From positions 1-39,491 of the forward strand of contig CAKZTE010000082.1 in NCBI GenBank assembly GCA_937923115.1: 39,491 nucleotides of DNA, in the 5' to 3' direction. This DNA comes from an uncultured Caulobacterales bacterium (GTDB lineage Bacteria > Pseudomonadota > Alphaproteobacteria > Caulobacterales > Maricaulaceae). The position numbers and the translations under genes are program-made. Positions 1 to 8,481 of the stretch are shown one piece after another. A model generated the notes under the pieces. It saw only the letters and a list, made by a program, of their open reading frames with translations. It did no database searches and was not told where the DNA came from. Each line of letters begins with the position of its first letter. Position 1 is the stretch's first letter.

Positions 1-142
1 CCGTTTCAATTTCTCCATTTTTAGAAAACAGGCATAGTTCGACCGCTGTCGCATGTGCAGAGAATATCGCAAAATTCGCGCCATCCCGTCTGAGCGTTGG
101 CCCAAGGGGCGTGGGGGTGCCGTCCATGATTTCATTAGCCAC
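1..142 (-). CDS. glgX: Glycogen debranching enzyme GlgX, N-terminal fragment
   Basis: Only the first ~47 codons lie in the window; the gene continues past the left edge. The reverse strand reads MDGTPTPLGPTLRRDGANFA and onward through an AIFSAHATAVELCLF segment, which is the start of the CBM48 (isoamylase N-terminal) domain of GlgX/TreX-type debranching enzymes. These enzymes hydrolyse alpha-1,6 branches of phosphorylase-limit glycogen in the cytoplasm. Two starts are possible: GTG at 142, eight bases past the glgA stop and downstream of an AGGA, or ATG at 127. I chose GTG for its better ribosome-binding context, but the family's short N-terminus would also fit ATG. It is the third gene of a leftward glgC-glgA-glgX operon. 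Confidence 0.8.
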   Translation of the reverse strand, partial: MANEIMDGTPTPLGPTLRRDGANFAIFSAHATAVELCLFSKNGEIET

Positions 143-150
143 CGAACGCG

Positions 151-1587
151 TTATCCTATGAGTCGGGCATAAAGCGCCGCATAATCCTCAGCAGAGGCTG
201 ACCAGCTCACGTCTTGGGCGAGGCAGTTCTGCACGATTTCGTCCCATAGCTTTGGCTGGCGGTAAAGCGCAAAACTACGATTGATGGCAGCCGCTAGCAT
301 ATGCGGGTCAATTGGTGAAAATTGTACCCCCGTTGCACAGCCCTTCGTCAAAGCGGCGACATTCGCGTCGATCACAGTGTCATTCAGCCCGCCGACGCGG
401 CCCACAACCGGTATGGTTCCATAACGCATGGCGCAAAGCTGAGTCAGGCCGCAAGGCTCAAACCGTGATGGAATTATAATTGCATCTGCACCAGCCTGAA
501 CACGGTGCGCAAGCGTTTCGTCATATCCAATGAAGCACGCTACATTTTTGGGAGAGGCTTCGGTTGCTGACTTAAAAGCTCTCTCAATCGATTTGTCGCC
601 AGATCCTACAACGACAAGCTGCCCGCCAAGCATCTTAATTTGTTCCACTGCGTCCACCAGCAGGTCTAACCCTTTTTGTGTCGTCAACCTTGAGACAACG
701 GCAAATAACGGTGCATCAGATTTTTGCTGCAAGCCCATATCCTTTTGCAAGGCGCGCTTGCACTTAGCTTTGCCGCGTAAGTCAGCGGCCGTGTAGGTCA
801 TTGGAATATCTGGATCGGTTTGCGGATTCCAAATCTGCGTATCAATGCCATTCACAATTCCCGATAAGGCATGGCCGCGAAAACGCAAAAGCCCGCCAAA
901 CCCCATGCCGCCATTGTCTGACTGAATTTCAAGCGCGTAGCTCGGCGAAACGGTCGTCACGTGATCAGCGTAAACTATACCCGCTTTCAGGAAACTAAGC
1001 TTGTCCCAATACTCAAGCCCCTCCTCGCTATAGTAACGCTCCGGCAGCGCAATCTCTCCCATAAGTGATTTTGGGAAAATGCCCTGGAAAGCGAGGTTGT
1101 GGATTGTTACTACGGAGGCTGGGACCTTGGCCTTCTCAGCAGATAAATATGCGCAGACCAAGCCGGCCTGCCAGTCATGTGCATGTACGACGTCAAAGGC
1201 AGGTTCGCCGTGATTGCCCATGGCCACATCCACAGCAACCCTAGAAAAAGCCGCGTAGCGCGCCCCATTGCCTTCGCGGTCTCGGCCGTCAGGTAGTTGA
1301 TAAGGGTTGCCTTCAAAATCAAATAGTTTGGGAGCATTCAACGCTATGACCCTGACGCCGTTTACCGTTACGCCGGTGACCAAGTTAACGGTTTCACCGT
1401 TTAACTTGAACGGCTTATGGGAAGCCTTTTTCTTTAGCCCCTTTAGAACGAGCTGAAACCCTGGCAGAAAAACGGTTGCCTCAACATTTTGCTCGGATAG
1501 CGCAAGCGGAAGCGCGCCCACAACATCGGCCAGCCCTCCGGTTTTGATAAGCGGAAAGCATTCCGACGCTACAAATAAAACACGCAT
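151..1587 (-). CDS. glgA: Glycogen synthase (ADP-glucose, GT5)
   Basis: This is the bacterial glycogen synthase, which transfers glucose from ADP-glucose to the non-reducing end of alpha-1,4-glucan. The 478-residue product has the usual family length. It opens MRVLFVASECFPLIKTGGLA, containing the KTGGL ADP-glucose-binding motif at residues 15-19. A HAHDWQAG segment follows around residue 137, then a GIVNGIDTQIWNP segment at the domain junction. The C-terminal domain has FEPCGLTQL, with the conserved Glu and Cys, and a GGLNDTV segment. An upstream in-frame TTG at 1611 would overlap glgC; ATG 1587 puts the family motif at the usual place and leaves 4 bases after the glgC stop. Synthesis is probably translationally coupled to glgC. 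Confidence 0.96.
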   Translation of the reverse strand: MRVLFVASECFPLIKTGGLADVVGALPLALSEQNVEATVFLPGFQLVLKGLKKKASHKPFKLNGETVNLVTGVTVNGVRVIALNAPKLFDFEGNPYQLPDGRDREGNGARYAAFSRVAVDVAMGNHGEPAFDVVHAHDWQAGLVCAYLSAEKAKVPASVVTIHNLAFQGIFPKSLMGEIALPERYYSEEGLEYWDKLSFLKAGIVYADHVTTVSPSYALEIQSDNGGMGFGGLLRFRGHALSGIVNGIDTQIWNPQTDPDIPMTYTAADLRGKAKCKRALQKDMGLQQKSDAPLFAVVSRLTTQKGLDLLVDAVEQIKMLGGQLVVVGSGDKSIERAFKSATEASPKNVACFIGYDETLAHRVQAGADAIIIPSRFEPCGLTQLCAMRYGTIPVVGRVGGLNDTVIDANVAALTKGCATGVQFSPIDPHMLAAAINRSFALYRQPKLWDEIVQNCLAQDVSWSASAEDYAALYARLIG

Positions 1588-1591
1588 GGCG

Positions 1592-2908
1592 TTACATATC
1601 CAATTTATCAATCATTGATTGGGTAATGAGGCAAACGCCGCTTTTCGTACGGAAAAACCGCTCAGCGTCGAGCACCGGATCATTTCCGACGGCAAGACCT
1701 TTTGGGATTTTAACGCCGCGATCAATCACAACATTTGTTAGCTGGCATACTTCGCCCACATCAACATGCGGCAAGACGATACAGCGCTTAAGCGTAGAAT
1801 AGGAATGGATATAGCTTCCCGTAAATAGTAAAGATTGATCCACACGCGCACCTGAAATTATGCAGCCGCCAGAAATAACGGAGTTAACCGCTGCGCCTCG
1901 ACGCCCGACTTCGTCGTGAATAAATTTTGCGCCCGGCGCTAATTCGCTATAAGTCCAAATCGGCCACTCGCTATCGTACAAATTTAAAGCAGGCTCAAAA
2001 GACGTCAGATCAAGATTGGCTTCCATATAAGCATCAATCGTCCCAACATCGCGCCAATATGCCTCTTCCTCGCCCTCGGAGCGAACGCAGGATTTCGTAA
2101 ATCTATGAGCCTGCGCTTTGCCGTTTTTGACAATGTGGGGAATCAGGTTTTTACCGAAATCACGATCAGAACCTACTTCCGCTGCATCGCGCCGCAATTG
2201 CTCAAACAGAAACTTCTTGTCAAAAACATATATGCCCATCGACGCGAGGCAAACATCAGTCTCCCCTGGGATTGTTGGCGGATTATCTGGTTTCTCAAGA
2301 AAATCTGTAATCATGTCGGTCTTGTCGACATGCATGACGCCAAAGGCTTTAGCTTCTTCGACGGACACTTGCAAACAACCGACTGTCACGTCAGCTTTTG
2401 AGGTCACATGCTCCTCCAGCATTAATTCGTAATCCATTTTGTAGATATGATCGCCGGCCAAAACGACGATGTAATCAAGATTGCTATAGCTATCGATAAT
2501 ATGAATGTTTTGATAAACCGCGTCGGCTGTACCCTCGTACCAGCGGTTATCTGACATTGTTTGCGAGGCCGGCATTATGTCAAAACTCTCATTACGCTCG
2601 GCGCGATAGAAGTTCCAGCCGCGCTGCAAGTGACGAATAAGGCTGTGCTGCTTGTACTGGGTGGCGACGCCGATGCGCTTAATGCCTGAGTTCATCGCAT
2701 TTGAGAGGGCAAAATCAATTATACGAAACTTACCGCCAAAAAATACGGCTGGTTTGGCGCGGTTCTCAGTTAGGTCCTTCAGGCGGCTACCGCGTCCCCC
2801 CGCTAGAATGAAAGCCATTGACCGTTCTGCGAGGCGTCTGTTCACGGGTCTATCTGCTATTCTTCTTTCTGACACCCGTCTCTCCGTCGTTGACGCCTTA
2901 TTTTTCAT
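1592..2908 (-). CDS. glgC: Glucose-1-phosphate adenylyltransferase (ADP-glucose pyrophosphorylase)
   Basis: This enzyme makes ADP-glucose from glucose-1-phosphate and ATP, the committed and usually allosterically controlled step of glycogen synthesis. The product has 438 residues. The nucleotidyltransferase domain begins near residue 31 with [13 protein letters not shown], then the [15 protein letters not shown] activator/substrate loop, [21 protein letters not shown] with the metal-binding Asp, and FLEKP. The C-terminal ~130 residues form a left-handed beta-helix. The first 30 residues are basic, with eight arginines, and somewhat longer than in many relatives. ATG 2908 is supported by a GGGAGG ribosome site six bases upstream. 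It heads the glgC-glgA-glgX operon and diverges from glgP. The leader has competing hairpins over the ribosome site (separate entry). Confidence 0.97.
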   Translation of the reverse strand: MKNKASTTERRVSERRIADRPVNRRLAERSMAFILAGGRGSRLKDLTENRAKPAVFFGGKFRIIDFALSNAMNSGIKRIGVATQYKQHSLIRHLQRGWNFYRAERNESFDIMPASQTMSDNRWYEGTADAVYQNIHIIDSYSNLDYIVVLAGDHIYKMDYELMLEEHVTSKADVTVGCLQVSVEEAKAFGVMHVDKTDMITDFLEKPDNPPTIPGETDVCLASMGIYVFDKKFLFEQLRRDAAEVGSDRDFGKNLIPHIVKNGKAQAHRFTKSCVRSEGEEEAYWRDVGTIDAYMEANLDLTSFEPALNLYDSEWPIWTYSELAPGAKFIHDEVGRRGAAVNSVISGGCIISGARVDQSLLFTGSYIHSYSTLKRCIVLPHVDVGEVCQLTNVVIDRGVKIPKGLAVGNDPVLDAERFFRTKSGVCLITQSMIDKLDM

Positions 2909-2914
2909 CGTTTT

Positions 2915-2941
2915 CCTCCCTTTCAGGAGGCTACCCCTCCT
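2915..2941 (-). promoter_or_regulatory. glgC leader with two mutually exclusive hairpins over the Shine-Dalgarno
   Basis: In the glgC mRNA sense, the leader reads GGAGG (2940-2936), a five-base spacer, CCTCC (2930-2926), a six-base spacer TGAAAG, then GGAGG (2919-2915), which is the glgC Shine-Dalgarno, six bases before the ATG. The central CCTCC can pair either with the downstream GGAGG, hiding the ribosome site, or with the upstream GGAGG (six pairs with the flanking A-T), freeing it. The pairing is visible in the sequence; a regulatory role is inference. Confidence 0.45.
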
Positions 2942-3036
2942 CTACTGTGATAAAGCACGGCAAAACTCCAATTGTAAAGCCAAACACTTGCTTATGACTA
3001 GACGCGGGATTGAGTGCGGACTATGAGGCACGCAAT

Positions 3037-3050
3037 AGACAGCGCTGTCA
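3037..3050. promoter_or_regulatory. LacI-type palindromic operator in the glgC-glgP intergenic region
   Basis: AGACAGCGCTGTCA contains a perfect 12-base palindrome GACAGCGCTGTC centred on CG. This matches the general LacI-family operator layout TGNNANCGNTNNCA in all but the first base. It lies 45 bases before the glgP start and about 130 bases before the glgC start, so it could control either or both. A near-identical site lies in the receptor/halogenase intergenic region at 15996-16009. No LacI-family gene lies in the window. Confidence 0.6.
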
Positions 3051-3095
3051 CGATTCCACTAAGAGCGTTTTAGAAAAGAAAATCAAGAGAATTCC

Positions 3096-5543
3096 ATGAA
3101 AGCCGTATCACATACACTTGCAGACACAAAAGGGCTCATCGAAGAGAGCTTTGGCGACTCAATTTTGCGCCACCTCATCTACTCCGTAGGAAAGGATGTT
3201 TCACATGCCGTCACGCGCGATTGGTGCGTTGCTGTATCACTCGCCGTGCGTGACCGCATGGTCGAAGGCTGGATCGACACCACACGCGAAATTTATAAGC
3301 GTAAGCAAAAGCGAGTTTATTACCTTTCAATGGAGTTTATGATTGGGCGTTTGCTTGAAGATAGCTTGACGAATTTGGGCCTTGCTGATGATGCGCGTGC
3401 ATTTTTTGAAGATAAAGGTCTGGACTATCACGACGTCCTTCACGCGGAACAAGATGCAGCCTTGGGCAATGGCGGCCTAGGCCGTCTTGCGGCGTGCTTC
3501 ATGGACTCTATGGCGACGGTTGGCGTTGCAGGTATGGGGTATGGCATTCGTTATCAGCACGGTATTTTTCGACAAAACATGGAAGATGGCTGGCAGATGG
3601 AAGAGCCAGAAGACTGGCTTGTTCAAGGCAATGCGTGGGAATTTCGCCGCCCCGAAGTCGTTTATAACATCGATTTCGGCGGCAGCGTCACGACGAATAA
3701 GGACGGCAACACAGTTTGGACACCGTCAGAGCAGCTTCAGGCAATTGCCTTTGACTTACCTATCGTCGGCTGGGAAGGCCGCCATGTAAACACGCTTCGG
3801 CTGTGGTCAGCACGCCAGGCCGAAAGTATGAACCTAAAGAAATTTAACGACGGTGATTTCATGGCCGCCGCGCGCCAACAGATTTTGGCCGAAACCGTCT
3901 CTAAGGTTCTCTACCCCGGCGATCATACCGAGCAAGGCCGCGAGCTGCGGCTCAAGCAGGAGGTGTTCTTTACTTCGGCCTCACTCCAAGACCTCATTCG
4001 ACGTTTCTTTACCAACTACGAAAGCCTTGATAATCTTGGCGACCATGTTGCTGTGCAGCTCAATGACACACACCCTGCAATTGCCGTGCCCGAGCTTATC
4101 CGCATCATGATGGATCACTACGACTATAGCTTTGAAAAAGCACTGGAGATTGCGCGCGAGACGCTACACTATACCAACCACACGCTCTTACCCGAGGCGC
4201 TGGAAAAATGGCCAAAAGGCCTTTTTGAGCGCATCCTTCCGCGTCACCTCCAGATTATTAATATGATTGACGGCGCGTTCTACCAAGAAGCGATAAAGAA
4301 GAACTTAGAGCACCACGTCATCGCAGGCATGCAGGTTATCCACCCACACCAACAAGACTGGGTGCGCATGGGCAACCTCGCTTTTATCGGCGCGCGCAAA
4401 GTCAACGGCGTGTCAGCGCTGCATTCTGAACTGATGAAAGAGACTGTCTTTCATGATCTCAACATCATGTATCCCGATAAAATTGTAAACCAAACCAATG
4501 GCGTCACGCCGCGCCGTTGGGTACTTGAATGTAATCATGGCCTCTCTAATTTGGTGAGCGAGAAAATCGGGACAGACTGGATTGCCGACCTCGAGCAACT
4601 AGAAAAAATCGCGTCGCTTGCAACTGATAAAACATTCCAAAAGAAATATATGGATGTGAAGCTGACAAATAAAAAACGCCTTGCCGATTACCTGCTCGAG
4701 CGCACTGGCATCACGGTGAGCCCTGCCGCGATGTTTGATATACAGATCAAACGTATTCACGAATACAAGCGTCAGCTGATGAACATTCTGGAGGCGATTG
4801 CGCTTTACAATGCGATTAAAGAAAACCCTAAAGGCGATTGGCAGCCGCGCGTAAAAATCTTTGCAGGAAAAGCGGCGCCAAGCTATTTCCTCGCTAAGCT
4901 TATTATTAAGCTGATTACAGATGTTCAAGAGGTTGTGAATAATGACCCGGAGATTGGCGATAAGCTCAAGGTGATTTTTCTGCCAAACTACAATGTTTCA
5001 GCCGCTGAAATTCTAATACCCGGCGCGGATTTGTCCGAACAAATTTCCACCGCTGGCTTTGAAGCGTCAGGCACAGGTAATATGAAATTTGCGCTGAACG
5101 GCGCGCTGACGATTGGTACTCTGGATGGGGCCAATGTCGAAATGGCGGCACATGTCGGTCATGAAAACTTTTTTATCTTTGGCATGGAAGCTCCCGAAGT
5201 TGCCGAAAGGCAACACCGCCGCGCAAGGCCGTCAGAAATTATTTCGAAGTCCCCTCGCCTTCAGAAAATTATCGAGCAACTTAGCGACGGAACATTTACT
5301 GGCGGCGATTTAGAGCGTTACAAAGATATTTTGGACAACTTAAATCATCATGATTACTTCCAAGTTATTCCAGACTTTGAAGCCTATTGGGATATGCAGC
5401 GTCATATTGATGGTGTTTACAAGGACACCTCGAAATGGGCTGAAATGGCAATCATGAACACGGCGAAGATGGGCTGGTTTAGCTCAGATCGTACTATTCG
5501 CGGCTATGCCAAAGATATTTGGGACGCTGACCTCGCATTCTGA
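3096..5543 (+). CDS. glgP: Glycogen/starch/alpha-glucan phosphorylase
   Basis: The 815-residue GT35 enzyme releases glucose-1-phosphate from non-reducing ends of glycogen or maltodextrin using phosphate and pyridoxal phosphate. Near residue 125 is GNGGLGRLAACFMDS, a family hallmark. Near the C-terminal third is EASGTGNMKFALNGA, whose lysine carries the PLP cofactor, followed by LTIGTLDGANVE. Length and full-span similarity fit the bacterial GlgP/MalP group; the sequence does not decide between glycogen and maltodextrin preference. It is first of a rightward pair with glgB, 12 bases away. The palindrome at 3037-3050 lies just upstream, consistent with control by sugar availability. Confidence 0.97.
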   Translation: MKAVSHTLADTKGLIEESFGDSILRHLIYSVGKDVSHAVTRDWCVAVSLAVRDRMVEGWIDTTREIYKRKQKRVYYLSMEFMIGRLLEDSLTNLGLADDARAFFEDKGLDYHDVLHAEQDAALGNGGLGRLAACFMDSMATVGVAGMGYGIRYQHGIFRQNMEDGWQMEEPEDWLVQGNAWEFRRPEVVYNIDFGGSVTTNKDGNTVWTPSEQLQAIAFDLPIVGWEGRHVNTLRLWSARQAESMNLKKFNDGDFMAAARQQILAETVSKVLYPGDHTEQGRELRLKQEVFFTSASLQDLIRRFFTNYESLDNLGDHVAVQLNDTHPAIAVPELIRIMMDHYDYSFEKALEIARETLHYTNHTLLPEALEKWPKGLFERILPRHLQIINMIDGAFYQEAIKKNLEHHVIAGMQVIHPHQQDWVRMGNLAFIGARKVNGVSALHSELMKETVFHDLNIMYPDKIVNQTNGVTPRRWVLECNHGLSNLVSEKIGTDWIADLEQLEKIASLATDKTFQKKYMDVKLTNKKRLADYLLERTGITVSPAAMFDIQIKRIHEYKRQLMNILEAIALYNAIKENPKGDWQPRVKIFAGKAAPSYFLAKLIIKLITDVQEVVNNDPEIGDKLKVIFLPNYNVSAAEILIPGADLSEQISTAGFEASGTGNMKFALNGALTIGTLDGANVEMAAHVGHENFFIFGMEAPEVAERQHRRARPSEIISKSPRLQKIIEQLSDGTFTGGDLERYKDILDNLNHHDYFQVIPDFEAYWDMQRHIDGVYKDTSKWAEMAIMNTAKMGWFSSDRTIRGYAKDIWDADLAF

Positions 5544-5555
5544 TAAAAGGCCTGC

Positions 5556-7751
5556 ATGATGACAGCTGCTTATTACGATATCGTCTCTGGACTAACCGCA
5601 GACCCGTTTGCAGTTCTAGGGCGGCATCAAGACGGCAAGTCCTTCACGCTGCGTAGCTTTGCGCCCGGCGCTGATCGTATTGAGTTGTTATCCCCGCGCG
5701 GGAAAACGGCAATTGCGGAGCTAACGAAAGTGCATGATGGCGGTTTGTTTGAAGCCCATATTGCGCCGTCCAAAATAAAATCAGGTTATCGCTACCGCGC
5801 GTGGTTTGGAGATCTCCCGCATATCTACCAAGACCCATATGATTTCGCGCCTTCCATTCCCGATATGGATTTATACCTGCTCTCAGAAGGCAAGCATGCC
5901 CACGCCTTTCGGTATCTGGGCGCGCATGTTATGGAGCAGAGCGGCGTAAAAGGCACGCGCTTTGCCGTTTGGGCCCCCAACGCCCGTAGTGTCTGTATCG
6001 CGGCGGACTTTAATTTATGGAGCGATATAAAACACCCTATGGCAACTCGCGGCGGAAGCGGCGTTTGGGAATTATTTGTGCCTGATGTCGGCGACGGAGC
6101 AGTCTATAAATATGTTATCCGCGACCAAGCAGGAAAGCTGCTGCCCTTCAAAGCTGACCCCTTTGGGTTTGGAGCGGAAATGCGGCCCAAATCAGCCTCT
6201 GTTGTTCGTGAGCTTTCTGTTTATCAATGGAGCGACCATGATTGGCTCGCGGCGCGCTGGAAACGGCATCAGCGCGATAAACCAATTTCAATCTATGAGG
6301 TTCATCTCGGGTCTTGGAAGCGCAAAGACGGCAATGGCTATCTGTCATATGCGGAATTATCCAAGCAGCTCATTCCCTACGTTAAAGGTCTTGGCTTTAC
6401 CCATATCGAAGTCATGCCCATCACGGAACATCCCTTTGATGGCAGCTGGGGCTATCAGCCGATTGGCATGTTTGCGCCCACGCGTCGCCACGGCACGCCG
6501 GCAGAGTTTAAAGCCTTTGTTGATGCTATCCACGCCGCAGGCCTTGGCATAATTCTGGATTGGGTGCCGGGACATTTCCCCTCGGATGAACATGGCCTCG
6601 CGCATTTTGACGGCACTCATCTCTATGAACATGCAGATGTGCGGAAAGGCTTTCACCCCGATTGGAATACGCTGATATTTAATTTCGGTCGGCGTGAGGT
6701 TGTAAATTACCTTGTAAGCAATGCCCGATTTTGGCTTGAAGAATATCACCTTGATGGCCTGCGCGTCGATGCGGTGGCGTCCATGCTTTACCTAGATTAC
6801 TCGCGTGAAGACGGCGAATGGATTCCCAATGCAGACGGTAGCAATGAAAATTGGGAGGCCGTAAAATTCTTACAAAGCTTCAATGCCGATGCTTATTCAG
6901 AACTAGACGGCGTGCCAGGCGGTATATTTACCATTGCCGAGGAGAGCACAGCCTGGCCAGGGGTGACCGCGCCAACAAATCACAACGGACTGGGTTTTGG
7001 CTATAAATGGAATATGGGCTGGATGAATGACACGCTATCCTACATGTCCGAAGACCCCATTAATCGCCGTCATCATCACCACATGATGACGTTCGGCATC
7101 GACTACGCCTTCTCTGAGAACTACATCCTACCGCTTTCCCATGACGAAGTTGTTCACGGCAAAGGCTCCCTTATTGACCGTATGCCAGGCGATCGCTGGC
7201 AGAAGCACGCTAATCTGCGCGCCTATTACGGCTTTATGTGGACCCATCCCGGCAAGAAGCTTTTGTTCATGGGCTGTGAATTTGCGCAAGTTCAAGAATG
7301 GGATGCCGACAGCAGCCTTGATTGGCATCTGACAGACTATCCAGAGCATGCCAATACGCAGCAGCTCATCACGGATTTAAACGCGCTATATAAAAAACAC
7401 CCTGCCCTTCACGAACAAGATTGCATTACACAAGGCTTTGAGTGGGTGGATGGCGGCGCGCAGAATGACAATATGCTTTCTTATTTGCGTTGGGACAAAG
7501 ATCGCCAGCAGCCTTGTCTTATTGTGTGTAACTTCTCCCCTTTGCCCCGTGACAATTTCCGCGTTGGCGTACCGATCGCGGGCTATTGGTCGGAGGCGTT
7601 AAACACAGATTCTAGCCATTATGGCGGTAGCGGCGTTGGCAACCTCGGCGGCTCTAAAAGTGAAAGACAGCACGCTAACGGTTTAGAAAACTCTCTGAGT
7701 TTGAGGCTTCCGCCCTTATCGACCTCAGTCTTTATCCTAAAGACACAGTAA
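5556..7751 (+). CDS. glgB: 1,4-alpha-glucan branching enzyme (GH13)
   Basis: GlgB creates alpha-1,6 branches in glycogen by cutting and transferring an alpha-1,4 chain. The 731-residue protein has the long form: an N-terminal beta-sandwich, a CBM48 module (RFAVWAPNARSVCIAADFN), the GH13 barrel and an all-beta C-terminal domain. Catalytic landmarks are DGLRVDAVASMLYLDYSR with the nucleophile Asp, FTIAEESTAWPG with the acid/base Glu, and LPLSHDEVVHGKGSL with the third carboxylate. The start has AAGG seven bases upstream. It is separated from glgP by only 12 bases, so the two are probably co-transcribed. Its 3' end converges with the nuclease gene of the repair operon, 19 bases away. Confidence 0.97.
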   Translation: MMTAAYYDIVSGLTADPFAVLGRHQDGKSFTLRSFAPGADRIELLSPRGKTAIAELTKVHDGGLFEAHIAPSKIKSGYRYRAWFGDLPHIYQDPYDFAPSIPDMDLYLLSEGKHAHAFRYLGAHVMEQSGVKGTRFAVWAPNARSVCIAADFNLWSDIKHPMATRGGSGVWELFVPDVGDGAVYKYVIRDQAGKLLPFKADPFGFGAEMRPKSASVVRELSVYQWSDHDWLAARWKRHQRDKPISIYEVHLGSWKRKDGNGYLSYAELSKQLIPYVKGLGFTHIEVMPITEHPFDGSWGYQPIGMFAPTRRHGTPAEFKAFVDAIHAAGLGIILDWVPGHFPSDEHGLAHFDGTHLYEHADVRKGFHPDWNTLIFNFGRREVVNYLVSNARFWLEEYHLDGLRVDAVASMLYLDYSREDGEWIPNADGSNENWEAVKFLQSFNADAYSELDGVPGGIFTIAEESTAWPGVTAPTNHNGLGFGYKWNMGWMNDTLSYMSEDPINRRHHHHMMTFGIDYAFSENYILPLSHDEVVHGKGSLIDRMPGDRWQKHANLRAYYGFMWTHPGKKLLFMGCEFAQVQEWDADSSLDWHLTDYPEHANTQQLITDLNALYKKHPALHEQDCITQGFEWVDGGAQNDNMLSYLRWDKDRQQPCLIVCNFSPLPRDNFRVGVPIAGYWSEALNTDSSHYGGSGVGNLGGSKSERQHANGLENSLSLRLPPLSTSVFILKTQ

Positions 7752-7770
7752 TCCATCGATAGTGCCGTGG

Positions 7771-8481
7771 TTAAAGCTCCACAATTATGGCACTGTGATC
7801 TGACACTTTAGCCTTCCTAGGCGTGTGGTCGTATACGGCACTTTTTAAGCGTGCGTCCATCTTTGGACTCGCAAGAACTTGGTCATAGCGAAACCGGTTA
7901 TCCGTTCGGTTACTTGTCCATGTAAATTCCCGCGCCTCCGCATGGCGTGAGCGCCAGCTATCAATCCAACCCGCTTGCAGGAGGTCTTGATAATAATGAG
8001 TAGCGTAAAAGCTCTTGCTATCGCTATCAATCAGCGGGATGCCGCAGTTCATATCGCCAATAATCATAGCGTTAATCGCAAGCAGGCTTTCGCTATCGGT
8101 TTTAAGCGCTTGAAAAAGCGGCACTTGCGCTTTTTTTTGCGGGAAATGCACACATATGAGCGAGAACGCAAAGCCAAGGCTCTCAGCACTGAAATAAGCT
8201 TCAAGCATATGCAGCGGATCATGCGGGTCGGGCAGGAAAGGCCCTGCGTCAAAACCATATTTTGACGCGACTAAGATGGTATTTTCCTTGTCCCTCGTCT
8301 CGGGGATATGGATAAACTTAAGGCCCGCAGCTTTCAGCCCCGCTGTAATTTCCGCTTCGCCAGAACCGCGCCGAAACTCCTGGAGCGTGACGATATCAGG
8401 GGCATGGCCCGTAATGGTTTGGACGATGCCCTCCGCGCGCCGCCCGCCCCCTTGCAGAATGTTCCACGAGAGCAGCTTCAC
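7771..8481 (-). CDS. Endonuclease/exonuclease/phosphatase (EEP) family protein
   Basis: This 236-residue protein belongs to the DNase I/exonuclease III/Mg-dependent phosphatase superfamily. Motifs in order are KLLSWNILQGGG with the metal-linked Asn, DIVTLQEFRRG with the metal-binding Glu, a GDMNCGIP segment with catalytic Asp and Asn, and a C-terminal SDHSAIIVEL with the catalytic Asp-His pair. The start is GTG at 8481, overlapping the ligase stop as GTGA; longer in-frame starts would run deep into the ligase gene. It is the last gene of the five-gene repair-like operon. The fold does not reveal whether it is an AP endonuclease, a 3'-end cleaner or a phosphodiesterase; a DNA-end-processing role is inferred from the neighbouring ligase and primase-like genes. 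Confidence 0.85.
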   Translation of the reverse strand: MKLLSWNILQGGGRRAEGIVQTITGHAPDIVTLQEFRRGSGEAEITAGLKAAGLKFIHIPETRDKENTILVASKYGFDAGPFLPDPHDPLHMLEAYFSAESLGFAFSLICVHFPQKKAQVPLFQALKTDSESLLAINAMIIGDMNCGIPLIDSDSKSFYATHYYQDLLQAGWIDSWRSRHAEAREFTWTSNRTDNRFRYDQVLASPKMDARLKSAVYDHTPRKAKVSDHSAIIVEL

